A stretch of 64,000 nucleotides of DNA, from assembly GCF_047308265.1 (NCBI RefSeq), contig NZ_JBKQWY010000011.1, forward strand, positions 1 through 64,000, given 5' to 3'. Position 1 is the first letter of the stretch. Every line of letters starts with the position of its first letter. The notes under the pieces were generated by a model. It saw only the letters and a list, made by a program, of their open reading frames with translations. It made no database searches and was not told where the DNA came from. The position numbers and the translations under genes were made by a program. Source of the stretch: Maricaulis sp047308265 (GTDB lineage Bacteria > Pseudomonadota > Alphaproteobacteria > Caulobacterales > Maricaulaceae). Below, one piece after another: positions 43,527 to 51,868 of the stretch.

Positions 43527-44995
43527 CGCGGAAGGCCGACAAACTCCGCGCTGCGCCCCCAGATGATCCGGTTGAGCCCCAGCGCCACCGCAATGGAGGT
43601 CACGAGGGTTGCGAACATGAGATGAATATAATGCGGCGGTTCCCAGCCCAGTCCGAAGAGCGTCTGGATCTGCGGCCACAGCAGGGTCAGACAGGCGTAA
43701 AACACTGTTCCGAACAGCACGCCCGTCATCGCAGCACCGGCGCTGACATTTCGAAACACCAGACCCACAATGAAGGCCGAGAGGATGGGCATAGACAGGA
43801 GCCCGAACAATTCCTGCACGAGATTGATGATGCTTTCAGCGCTTTGATAAACCGGCACCAGAGCGATCGCCAGGGCGACGAAGACCAGGGTGATCACCAG
43901 ATTCATCACACCGACATTTGGTGAGGAGTCAAAATAGGTCTCGTGAATATCCAGCACATACAACGTGGTGGACGAATTGAGGACCGAGTTAAAACTGGTC
44001 AGCACTGCGGCGGCGATCATGGCCGCGAAGGCGCCTGAAAGCCAGGGCGGCAGCACGGTGGCCACGATCTGCCCATAGGCCGCATCGCCCACATCGCCGA
44101 ACAGTTTGAACGCCACGATACCGGGCACAACCACAATGGCCGGCACAATGAGCAGGCGGATACCGGCCGCCGCCAGAACCCCCTTCTGGGCCTCCTTGAG
44201 CGAACTCGCCGCCATTGCTCGCTGAGTAATCGTCTGATTGGTACTCCAGTAAAAGACCTGGATGAAGATCATCCCGGTCAGCAGGGTGTGCCAGGGAATA
44301 GGCGAGGCATCATCACCGATCAGGGTCAGGCGTTCAGCCGGAATGCCGGACAGATCGAAATCAATCGCCTTGAGCGCCAGCACAACCACCAGAACGGCCA
44401 CACCGAGCACGCCAATACCCGATATCGCATCCGACACGGCAACGGCTCGAAGACCGCCAAAAATGGCGTAAGCGGAACCGATCAGGGCCAATGGAATGGC
44501 AAAGGCCAGGATGGGCCAGTCGACACCCATCATCGATTTAAGGAAAAGCGAGCCAGTATAGAGCATCACGGGCAGGAAGACGATGATATTGCCCGCGAGG
44601 AAAAGAAGGGCGATCAGGGCGCGGATATTGCGGTCATTATAACGCTGCCCCAACAGTTCGGTCGTCGTCCGGCAATTGTTTCGATAGTAGATTGGAAGAA
44701 ACACAAAGGCGAGAATGACCAGTCCCAAGACGGCAGCCAGTTCCCACCAGGCCAACAATGCCATCTGATTGCCATTCATCCCAACCAGCTGGTCGGTGGA
44801 CAGGTTCGTGAGGGTAATCGAGCCTGCAACAAGCACCCAGCTCAGGCTTCGTCCGGCGAGAAAGTATTCACTCTCATCATCTGTGGCGGTCTTTTTCATG
44901 GCGGCCACACGCCACCAGGTCAAAACCCCGATCGCCAAAGTCAAAGCCGCGAAGATACCGATCTGAACGGGATCCAGTGCAAGATTATTGGTCAT
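43523..44995 (-). CDS. SSS-family sodium/solute symporter (SGLT-like)
   Basis: A 490-residue paralogue of the carrier at 34657-36360. Shared blocks are EYFLAGRSLSWVLVAGSITLTNLSTDQLVGMNG, GGLRAVAVSDAISG and FYWSTNQTITQRAMAASSLKEAQKGVLAA. It has about 13 helices. It lies just downstream of the TetR gene on the same strand and convergent with the galactosidase gene. So it may be regulated by TetR and serve either galactoside import or the substrate of the divergent Rieske oxygenase. Its substrate is open. Confidence 0.88.
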   Translation of the reverse strand: MTNNLALDPVQIGIFAALTLAIGVLTWWRVAAMKKTATDDESEYFLAGRSLSWVLVAGSITLTNLSTDQLVGMNGNQMALLAWWELAAVLGLVILAFVFLPIYYRNNCRTTTELLGQRYNDRNIRALIALLFLAGNIIVFLPVMLYTGSLFLKSMMGVDWPILAFAIPLALIGSAYAIFGGLRAVAVSDAISGIGVLGVAVLVVVLALKAIDFDLSGIPAERLTLIGDDASPIPWHTLLTGMIFIQVFYWSTNQTITQRAMAASSLKEAQKGVLAAAGIRLLIVPAIVVVPGIVAFKLFGDVGDAAYGQIVATVLPPWLSGAFAAMIAAAVLTSFNSVLNSSTTLYVLDIHETYFDSSPNVGVMNLVITLVFVALAIALVPVYQSAESIINLVQELFGLLSMPILSAFIVGLVFRNVSAGAAMTGVLFGTVFYACLTLLWPQIQTLFGLGWEPPHYIHLMFATLVTSIAVALGLNRIIWGRSAEFVGLPR

Positions 44996-45046
44996 GTATA
45001 TCTCCCCGCTTCGAGCCTAGTGGCGATTGCAGGGCGATCACAAGCC

Positions 45047-45646
45047 CTATTCGCCGTCCAGCCCGGCCTGGCGAAACAGAGCCGCAAGAAAGTCCGTATC
45101 CATTCCGTCCACAGCCTTACGGCCCCAGATCGCGGCGAGTGTGGCATCGGAAATCACGAAATAACACACGGCCCCGATCAATTGATAAGCCGCCGCACGC
45201 ACACGATCCTCAGGCTCGCCCTGCCATGTTGGCAAAGCGGAGATCAGCGCCACGCTCACATCCAGGAAGCGCTTGAGATACCAGTGCTGACCGGTCTCTG
45301 TCCGATCCAGATTATCAAGGAGTTCGCGCGTGATGAGGCGGGCATCGCGCGGTTGGGTCTGCATGTGCGCATACATGCGAGCCAGATAAGCCTGCACACG
45401 CTGACGAGGCGAGCCCGTCACCGCCAGCACATCCTCCAGGATAACATCCAGGCGTTTGGCAATGTCGTCGATCACGGCGCCGTAGAGCGCGTCCTTCGTC
45501 TTGAAATGATAAAGAACAGACTGCTTGGTCAAAGCCAGCTCACCCGCCACATCAGCCAGTGACACACCGAAATAGCCACGCTCGGCGAACAGGACGAGCG
45601 CGGTTTCGACGAATTTCTTCTGGGCGGAGACGGGCCTCTCGGACAT
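45047..45646 (-). CDS. TetR-family transcriptional regulator
   Basis: A 199-residue TetR protein. Its N-terminal helix-turn-helix is clear: FVETALVLFAERGYFGVSLADVAGELALTKQSVLYHFKTKDALY, then a ligand-binding C-terminal region. It is divergent from the Rieske oxygenase gene with 87 bases between start codons, and upstream of the SSS gene on its own strand. The perfect palindrome at 45694-45715 lies between them and is its likely operator, so it probably represses the oxygenase and perhaps itself and the carrier. Confidence 0.92.
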   Translation of the reverse strand: MSERPVSAQKKFVETALVLFAERGYFGVSLADVAGELALTKQSVLYHFKTKDALYGAVIDDIAKRLDVILEDVLAVTGSPRQRVQAYLARMYAHMQTQPRDARLITRELLDNLDRTETGQHWYLKRFLDVSVALISALPTWQGEPEDRVRAAAYQLIGAVCYFVISDATLAAIWGRKAVDGMDTDFLAALFRQAGLDGE

Positions 45647-45666
45647 GAGACCAACCTAGCACGGGA

Positions 45667-45695
45667 TTGACGACTTACCACTCGTCAAGTACACA
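45667..45695 (+). promoter_or_regulatory. Sigma-70-type promoter of the Rieske oxygenase gene
   Basis: A -35 hexamer TTGACG (45667-45672), 17-base spacer and -10 hexamer TACACA (45690-45695). The palindromic operator overlaps the -10 and covers the start point, so a bound TetR would block polymerase. Confidence 0.65.
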
Positions 45696-45715
45696 ACTTA
45701 CCGACCGGTAAGTTG
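45694..45715. promoter_or_regulatory. Perfect palindromic operator for the divergent TetR regulator
   Basis: CAACTTACCG and CGGTAAGTTG separated by AC: a 10-bp perfect inverted repeat with 2-base spacer, the geometry expected for a TetR dimer. A degenerate second half-site (ACTTACCA, 45673-45680) precedes it, overlapping the promoter spacer. The ORF-extending TTG at 45713 lies inside the operator and so is not the gene start. Confidence 0.8.
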
Positions 45716-45733
45716 CCACCCCCGGAGGACGCC

Positions 45734-46888
45734 ATGGGCCCGCAAGACCAGATCGACCTGCTCGAAGAGATCGACGCGCTCGGTAAAACCCAGACCTTCT
45801 TCATGGACGAGACGATCTCCCGCTCACCTGTTGAGCGCTATACCTGTAGTGACCGTTTCGACGCTGAAATGAACCGGATCTTCCGCGCCATGCCGGTGAT
45901 TGCGGCCCATTCCAGCGAACTCCCTGACCCGGGCAGCTTCATCACGCTCCGCCTGGCGGGTCTGCCCGTCCTCCTCACCCGCGACATGACCGGACAGGCA
46001 AATGCCTTCCTGAATGTCTGCCGACATCGCGGTTCTCGCCTTGTTGGAGAGGAGCAGGGATGCAAGAAAGTCTTCAGCTGCCCTTATCATGGCTGGACCT
46101 GGGATACGGCCGGTACACTGCGCGGCATTCCCCATCAGGAACAGGGTTTCCCCGGGCTGGACACAAACGCCTACGGGCTCAAACGCCTGCCGGTGATTGA
46201 ACGCCTGGGGCTGATCTGGGTGATTGCAGATCCGGCAGCGGGTGACACGGCCCAGGCGGAGTTTGAGCGCTGCCTGGCCCCGCTGGAGACAGATTTCACC
46301 TGGATGGCGATGGACACGCTCGCCATTGCCCACACGACCACGCAAGACCGGTCAGCAAACTGGAAACTGCTGGCAGAAGGCGGAATCGAGGCCTATCATT
46401 TCCGTGTGGTTCATAAACGCACGATTGGCCCACATTTCATGGACAATCTCTCCAGCTATCAAATGCTGGGCCCGCACATGAGATCCATTCTACCGCGCAC
46501 ATCCGTCCGTGATCTTCACAATCGTCCGCGTTCACAATGGTCAATCCGCGAACACGCCAATGTACTCTATACCCTGATGCCGATGGACCAGTTTCTGTTG
46601 ATGCAGGATCACATCGCCTGGATCCATGCAGACCCCGTCGCCGCTGATCGTACACGCCTGCGCGTTTCCACCCTGGTACCCGCTGCGCAGCTGACCGAAG
46701 CCCGGCATGATCACTGGGCTCGTAATCACGATCTGACCTGCGCCACACTGGATGAGGATTTCGAGGTCAACGAACACGCCCAGAGTGGATTAACCAGCGG
46801 GGCGAATGACACCCTCACATTCGGCCGGTTTGAAAGCGCGCTCCACGCCTTCAATTCTGCTGTCGAAGCCCGCTTGAAGGATTATTGA
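45734..46888 (+). CDS. Rieske non-heme iron oxygenase, alpha-subunit type
   Basis: A 384-residue protein. The Rieske [2Fe-2S] motif is CRHRG (Cys96, His98) and CPYHGWTWD (Cys116, His119). The catalytic domain has the mononuclear iron ligands in GIEAYHFRVVHK (His222, His227, with a Glu219 partner). It is like monomeric ring-hydroxylating or N-demethylase/choline-monooxygenase-type enzymes. No reductase or ferredoxin gene is adjacent, so it must borrow electrons. ATG 45734 has GGAGG just before it. Its control region contains the TetR operator. The substrate is unknown. Its stop overlaps the convergent TolC-like gene by 7 bases. Confidence 0.92.
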   Translation: MGPQDQIDLLEEIDALGKTQTFFMDETISRSPVERYTCSDRFDAEMNRIFRAMPVIAAHSSELPDPGSFITLRLAGLPVLLTRDMTGQANAFLNVCRHRGSRLVGEEQGCKKVFSCPYHGWTWDTAGTLRGIPHQEQGFPGLDTNAYGLKRLPVIERLGLIWVIADPAAGDTAQAEFERCLAPLETDFTWMAMDTLAIAHTTTQDRSANWKLLAEGGIEAYHFRVVHKRTIGPHFMDNLSSYQMLGPHMRSILPRTSVRDLHNRPRSQWSIREHANVLYTLMPMDQFLLMQDHIAWIHADPVAADRTRLRVSTLVPAAQLTEARHDHWARNHDLTCATLDEDFEVNEHAQSGLTSGANDTLTFGRFESALHAFNSAVEARLKDY

Positions 46889-48219
46889 GCTGTTTCGGGA
46901 TCGGGTGCCGTGTCCAGCAATTGCGCTGTCAGGTTCAACAGGCCCAATTGCTCGCGTATGAGCTGAAACCGCGCTCTCACCACGTCGAGCTCGGCCTGTT
47001 CATAGTTCAATCGTGCGCTCACCAGGTCCGGCAGCGTGCCCAGACCATACTGGAACTCGCCAGAGATCGCGTCGAAATAGGCAAATTGACTGTCTGCGAC
47101 CGCTTCACGCCGAACCAGTTGCGAGGCCAGCGAGAGCTGACGGCGAAAGGCGATATGCGCCTCTTCGCGCACATCCCGCTGTTCGGCCCGAAGCGCAAAT
47201 TCTTCCCCAGACAAACGCGCCTGGGCCTGATCATTCCGTGCGCCCAGGGCACTACCGGTATAGAGCGGCACCGAGACATCCACCCCGACGCGGTCCCGGG
47301 CCTGCCAGGTATCAAAATCATCATCATAGGCGTAGGACACAATGCCCACGACCTCCACAACAGGCAGACGCGATCGACGCTGGCGCTCGCGCTGAGCCTC
47401 CAGAGACCGGACCGAAGCCCGTCGGCTCGACAATTGCGGATTGGCATCCAAGGCTCGGTCCACGGCGGTCTGCGCATCGGGCAGGGCCCGCATCATCTGG
47501 CCCATGGCGCTCTCCAGCGCTTCCACCGAGCACAGGCTTGGCCACACACCGGCATACTCATAGATGCGCACCGCGGCCCGGTCGGCCACGGATTGGATCT
47601 CCATCATCTCCGCCTCGGCCTGGGCCAATTCGGCGGCGATCTGTGCACTCTCGGCCCGGGTCGCACCGCCTTCCGCCAGAAGCGCATCAACCGATCTTTG
47701 CTGACGGGAAAAATACTCTCGCCGCTCATCGACAACACGCAGCAGGGACTCAGCCTCCAACTGCATTAAATAGGCCTGGGCGACGGTCATGGCGGTCCCC
47801 AACCGAACGCTGTCCTCAACGGACGCCTGACGATCCAGACCCGCGCGGGCGGCGTCCAGCGCGTAACGGCTATCACCAAAATCCCAGACACGTTGGGAGA
47901 CCCGCAGACCATACTGGTTTTCGATCTGGGTCGTGCTCAGCCCGTTATCCCCGACAGCACCGCGTCCGAACGTCGACACCTGAGGCAGACGCAGCGAACG
48001 CACTTCGCGCACGACCGCCTCGGCTTCCTCAGAACGGGCCTCAGCCGCACCGATCTCCGGCGCCCGGTCGAGCGCCAAAAACAGGGTTTCGCGAAAACCC
48101 AGGCACTGGACCTGCGAGGCAGACACGCCAGGTGTTTGGGACTGGGCTTCAACGACACCTGAAGCCAGGAGACCCATGGTCGATACGGCCAGGACAAGGG
48201 CGGAACGTGTCGTCATCAT
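46882..48219 (-). CDS. TolC-family outer-membrane channel protein
   Basis: A 445-residue protein with a signal peptide (to about residue 25, GVVEAQS) and the repeated TolC helical layout: two halves with alternating Ala/Arg/Glu-rich coiled-coil helices and short beta segments (QYGLRVSQRVWDFG, VDVSVPLYTGSA). The real start is ATG 48219 with AAGGA six bases ahead; the open frame continues upstream to 48516 but that extension is not protein-like. It ends convergently with the Rieske oxygenase gene. It would serve as the exit duct of a type I secretion or RND pump whose other parts are not in the window. Confidence 0.88.
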   Translation of the reverse strand: MMTTRSALVLAVSTMGLLASGVVEAQSQTPGVSASQVQCLGFRETLFLALDRAPEIGAAEARSEEAEAVVREVRSLRLPQVSTFGRGAVGDNGLSTTQIENQYGLRVSQRVWDFGDSRYALDAARAGLDRQASVEDSVRLGTAMTVAQAYLMQLEAESLLRVVDERREYFSRQQRSVDALLAEGGATRAESAQIAAELAQAEAEMMEIQSVADRAAVRIYEYAGVWPSLCSVEALESAMGQMMRALPDAQTAVDRALDANPQLSSRRASVRSLEAQRERQRRSRLPVVEVVGIVSYAYDDDFDTWQARDRVGVDVSVPLYTGSALGARNDQAQARLSGEEFALRAEQRDVREEAHIAFRRQLSLASQLVRREAVADSQFAYFDAISGEFQYGLGTLPDLVSARLNYEQAELDVVRARFQLIREQLGLLNLTAQLLDTAPDPETAQ

Positions 48220-48335
48220 GGTTATCCTTCTGGCCTGCGGCGCTACATTGTCTGTCTCGCCCAAGCGGTACTCACTCCTGCGCGGTTTTACGCAACCCCG
48301 CCCCAAACTTGAAGAGGGAGAGATGAGACCTGCCG

Positions 48336-49235
48336 TCAACGTGTACCACGCCGCAAATCCTTGACCTCTTCGATCAGCTCCGTGAGCCGTGCATTGACAA
48401 CCGGCATGGGGTCCAGCGTATCCCCCGCCGCGGCCTCGCGCAGCAGATCCCGGCTCAGATATCCCGCACTGGCCATGGCGGTCAGCGCCAGCAGGGCGAG
48501 CGCCGCAGAGCGACAAATATCCGCATACGTCATCGGCCCGATCAAGAGCATGGCCAGCGCTGCCATCAGCATCACCAGTCCAACGGCAATACTGGAGGCC
48601 ATGAACATGTCGCGCCAGTCACGCATCCAGCGGAGCAGCACAATCCGGAAGAGCCGCATTTCAAGCAAGGTTTCAATCGCCTCGGCGGCATGGTCGACAT
48701 CGTCCAGACCGATCGCCTCGCCCGCAAGCGCCGCATTTCGCCGGATCGCGGCAAAACGGCGTTCGACCAGATGCCAGCAGGACTGCCAGATCGTGGCCAA
48801 TGCTCCAGCGACAAACATGGCCGCAAACAGCCAGCCGGCAAGCTGGCTGATCAATGGTGTCAGACCGGCAATCCGAAAACCTTCAGACACGCCCAGGCCC
48901 AGAACCGCCGCAATGACAGGAATGCTCAGCAAGGCCATCTGGCGCCGGACAAGCTTGTGACGGTAGGTACGGTGGGCGGTCAGAATGCGACGTTCTTCAA
49001 AACTGGCCGCCGGTTGTCGCGGCACATCCCGCCGCACATCCGTACACGGCGGTGCATCAGACAAAGGGGTTACGACGCTCGCCTCGACGGGCTGCAGGGA
49101 AGACCGATCATCCTCATGAAAGGCCCTCACCCCCTCCATGACACCAGCACCGTCCGGATCGGTCGGAGCGGACGTCTGCATTGATCCGGACCTCACGGAT
49201 GATGAGGAAGTATCAGGCGTTTTGGATTGGCTCAT
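48336..49235 (-). CDS. Membrane protein of unknown function
   Basis: A 299-residue protein. A ~95-residue Ser/Asp/Pro-rich N-terminal cytoplasmic region precedes four predicted helices in two pairs (about 98-120, 125-150, 208-235, 243-260). The C-terminus is a short helical tail with ARLTELIEEVKDLRRG, typical of a cytoplasmic coiled coil. I do not recognise the family. It is 116 bases upstream of the TolC-like gene on the same strand and could share its operon. Confidence 0.75.
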   Translation of the reverse strand: MSQSKTPDTSSSSVRSGSMQTSAPTDPDGAGVMEGVRAFHEDDRSSLQPVEASVVTPLSDAPPCTDVRRDVPRQPAASFEERRILTAHRTYRHKLVRRQMALLSIPVIAAVLGLGVSEGFRIAGLTPLISQLAGWLFAAMFVAGALATIWQSCWHLVERRFAAIRRNAALAGEAIGLDDVDHAAEAIETLLEMRLFRIVLLRWMRDWRDMFMASSIAVGLVMLMAALAMLLIGPMTYADICRSAALALLALTAMASAGYLSRDLLREAAAGDTLDPMPVVNARLTELIEEVKDLRRGTR

Positions 49236-49395
49236 GCTCCCGCCTTTGCGCGTTCAACCGTTTACCCTGTCGTCATCTCTATTTAGTCCAGCCTGAAACG
49301 AGATGAAATGGGGCGGTGGAACGCGAGGATGGGGATTCCGACTGCGCGCCCGGGACGGGCATCAAAAAAGGGCGCGCAGCCGGTTCATCACTGCA

Positions 49396-49776
49396 TCAGC
49401 CCACCACGGCGTGGCCACGGCCCTGCATGCAGTCGATGACAATCTGGCGGCGTTCGCCGCGGGTCTCATTCATGCGCGCGCCACCACCCGCGATCGCACC
49501 AACGACCGCGCCCGTCACAGCACCTTCGGTATCGTCGACCTCGTCATCGAGCACGCCGGCCACCGCGCCGATACCCGCACCGATAAGCGCATCGGTTCGC
49601 ACATCATCATTGAGATAGCCTCGCTCGGTCGCGATCTGCTGGCACGCGGCGAGATCCGCACGATAGTTCGGACCCACCGGTCCATCGACAATCGGGGAAT
49701 AGGTTGCGCCCGTATTGGCGCAGGCCGTCGCCAGCAGACCCGTAGACAGGCACAGGGGGAGAAGACGCGATTTCAT
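49396..49776 (-). CDS. Glycine-zipper lipoprotein
   Basis: A 126-residue secreted protein with a lipobox-like LLATAC (Cys about residue 19), so it is anchored in a membrane by lipidation. The middle contains glycine-zipper segments ALIGAGIGAVAGVL and AVTGAVVGAIAGGGA, as in Rcs/SlyB-like envelope lipoproteins. AAAGGA precedes the ATG. Its role is unknown; such proteins often stabilise the envelope or are stress-induced. Confidence 0.85.
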   Translation of the reverse strand: MKSRLLPLCLSTGLLATACANTGATYSPIVDGPVGPNYRADLAACQQIATERGYLNDDVRTDALIGAGIGAVAGVLDDEVDDTEGAVTGAVVGAIAGGGARMNETRGERRQIVIDCMQGRGHAVVG

Positions 49777-49806
49777 GGTTTTATCCTTTTCTTTGAGAGG
49801 AGGAGT

Positions 49807-49847
49807 GGCAGACGGCCCGGATTGGGGGGAGGGGCGGACCGTCTGCC
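49807..49847. repeat. Long imperfect hairpin between lipoprotein and autotransporter genes
   Basis: GGCAGACGGCCCG (49807-49819) pairs with CGGACCGTCTGCC (49835-49847): 13 positions with one mismatch and a purine-rich 15-base loop. It lies after the autotransporter stop and before the lipoprotein ribosome site on the minus strand. No T-run follows, so it is likelier an mRNA-stabilising or attenuating stem than an ordinary terminator. Confidence 0.6.
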
Positions 49848-49856
49848 AGGGGGGGA

Positions 49857-51767
49857 TCAGAAGGTAAAGCGCGCGCCCAGTGTCACCCGGTCTGCGTCCG
49901 ACACATCATCGGCAAACGTGTGGTGATACCGACCGGAGACGGACCAGTTTGGCACCAGGTCCAGATCAAAACCCGCGGACAGGTCAGCGCGATTGCGCGC
50001 CGTACCCCCGGTTTCGATCCGCGCCCAGTCAGCCGTATTGTCAATGAGGCGTGCGTCCAGGCCATGGCGGCGGTCACCCAGTTCATAGCGCCACCGCGCG
50101 CCCACAACAGGGGTGAAACGCGTTGCATCACCCCATTGCCAGCTTGGCCCGCGCCCTTCGAGCAGCCCTTCCAGACGCTCGCTGCGCTGGGTCTGATCGG
50201 CATACTCCAGGGCGAGCCCCGTGGCACCGGTTTCGGCAAACCCGTCCAGCTCGAGTTCAGAGACATGAACGGCCACGCGTGAGCGCAGATCAAATCCAAG
50301 CCGTTCATAGGTGCGGCTCGCGGACAGGCTGACATCCCAATACCGACCATCGGTCTGCCCCTGCGCTGTCACGAGGTCCACACCGGTCTGACGCTGGATC
50401 TGGTCCAGATCCGTCCAGCCATAAACACCCGTCAGGGCATAGGTCATGGAGCCAAACTGAGCCCCGACCCAGGCATGAAGCGCTCGGGTTTTGAGATCAA
50501 ATCCGCTCTGATCGGCAATATCACCCTGACCCTCGCCATAACTGAACGCAACACCGCCCAGATAGGTCTCGTTCAATCGGGCCTCTGCGCCAAAACTTCC
50601 GCCTGTCGAGCGGACATCCGTACGCTTATCGTGCCCCAGACCCTCCAGCCCGGCGTCAACATGCTGGACATCGGAAAACAGTACATATCCCTGTTCAGGC
50701 GCCTGACCCTGACGCGCTGCGACATCCTGCTGGATGTTTTCCAGCACGTATTGTGCAGCATTTGGCAAACGGCTGACCTGGCGCGCGGCCTCACCATTCG
50801 CGCCGTTCAGCGTCGCGGTCCACCACTGGGCCTCGAGGCGATGTGCCCGTTCGGTGAAGTGCAGGTCGTCGAAGAACAAATAGCTGTTTTGTCCCTCGAC
50901 ATCCGTTGCGCAAATCGTCTCTGCCTCATCGTCATAACAACCCGATACCGTGTTCGAAAAACCGAGGGCCTCGGCATTGCCGGTCATGTGAGCCAGAAGG
51001 GCGGAATACTTCATCGTGACCAGATTGACGTCGTCAGGCAGCCCCTGCGCCGCGATCGCTGCCAGCATCGCCTGGTTTGTGGCCTCGACCAGCGCAGCCA
51101 GATCGGCCTGCAGCGCGCTCTGCCCGGCAAATTCCGGTGCATACTGGATGGGTTGCATTTCCGACAGGATGATCGTCTTCACCCCTGCCTCTGCCAGGTT
51201 GCGCACATTATAGGCGGCGGCATTGGCAACATCCTCGAGAATGTCGAGCGCATTGTCTCCCTGGCCGAGGCGATCCAGGAAGTCATTGCCACCAGCCAGC
51301 ATGAAGGCAACATCATCGCGATGAATATCCAGCTCGTCTGCTTCAACCATCGCGCCGAACAGATCAGTCTGGACCTGGACACCCGTCTGCACACCGAAGG
51401 GCACCAGATCCCCGCCTCGCGTCATGTGCGCGCCGGAAATTGCAAAGTTCAGGCTCGACGCTGTTCGGGTTGGGTCGAGCACGATGTCCACCTCGCGCCC
51501 CATCATTTCAGCCCAGATCAGGCCATTCGATTCCCGCGCATATCCATTATTGGAGGAATACGGCCAATGATCCTCGCCGTGTTCGCCCACGATGGCAGAC
51601 CAATTGCCCTGCCCTGTCGCGCTATCTCCGAAGAAATAGAAATTGCCTTGCCCGGCCTGGGCTTCGCCATCTGCCGCGATCAACGCGATCGCGGCGACAC
51701 TGGTCAGCAGGCAAGAGGATCCCGTCAGCACGTGCGAGCCCGCACGCGCAGCTTTGAATTTCAGCAT
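49857..51767 (-). CDS. GDSL/SGNH esterase autotransporter
   Basis: A 636-residue type Va autotransporter. The signal peptide ends near residue 37 (AQAGQG), followed by the GDSL lipase block FYFFGDSATGQGNW (Ser nucleophile) and the G/N and D-x-x-H blocks (FMLAGGNDFLDR; FFDDLHFTERAH). The C-terminal ~250 residues form a 12-stranded barrel ending RVTLGARFTF. It resembles EstA/EstP of Pseudomonas: the passenger esterase stays on the cell surface. AAGGAG precedes the start. It would hydrolyse short esters outside the cell. Confidence 0.92.
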   Translation of the reverse strand: MLKFKAARAGSHVLTGSSCLLTSVAAIALIAADGEAQAGQGNFYFFGDSATGQGNWSAIVGEHGEDHWPYSSNNGYARESNGLIWAEMMGREVDIVLDPTRTASSLNFAISGAHMTRGGDLVPFGVQTGVQVQTDLFGAMVEADELDIHRDDVAFMLAGGNDFLDRLGQGDNALDILEDVANAAAYNVRNLAEAGVKTIILSEMQPIQYAPEFAGQSALQADLAALVEATNQAMLAAIAAQGLPDDVNLVTMKYSALLAHMTGNAEALGFSNTVSGCYDDEAETICATDVEGQNSYLFFDDLHFTERAHRLEAQWWTATLNGANGEAARQVSRLPNAAQYVLENIQQDVAARQGQAPEQGYVLFSDVQHVDAGLEGLGHDKRTDVRSTGGSFGAEARLNETYLGGVAFSYGEGQGDIADQSGFDLKTRALHAWVGAQFGSMTYALTGVYGWTDLDQIQRQTGVDLVTAQGQTDGRYWDVSLSASRTYERLGFDLRSRVAVHVSELELDGFAETGATGLALEYADQTQRSERLEGLLEGRGPSWQWGDATRFTPVVGARWRYELGDRRHGLDARLIDNTADWARIETGGTARNRADLSAGFDLDLVPNWSVSGRYHHTFADDVSDADRVTLGARFTF

Positions 51768-51868
51768 GAGTGTCTCCTTCGGACCCGTGAGAACGAGTCC
51801 TATCCATGTCTCAGATTGTTGGGGGTATTCAGCGCCGCGACGTGCGGATCAGCCTTAGAAAAGTAAAC

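Noticed and set aside
45713..45733. TTG start for the Rieske oxygenase at 45713
   Set aside because: It lies in the TetR operator and lacks a ribosome site, while ATG 45734 has GGAGG.
48220..48516. Long N-terminal extension of the TolC-like protein (start at 48516)
   Set aside because: The extension is Gly/Arg/Pro-rich without domain. A clear signal peptide with a good ribosome site starts at 48219.
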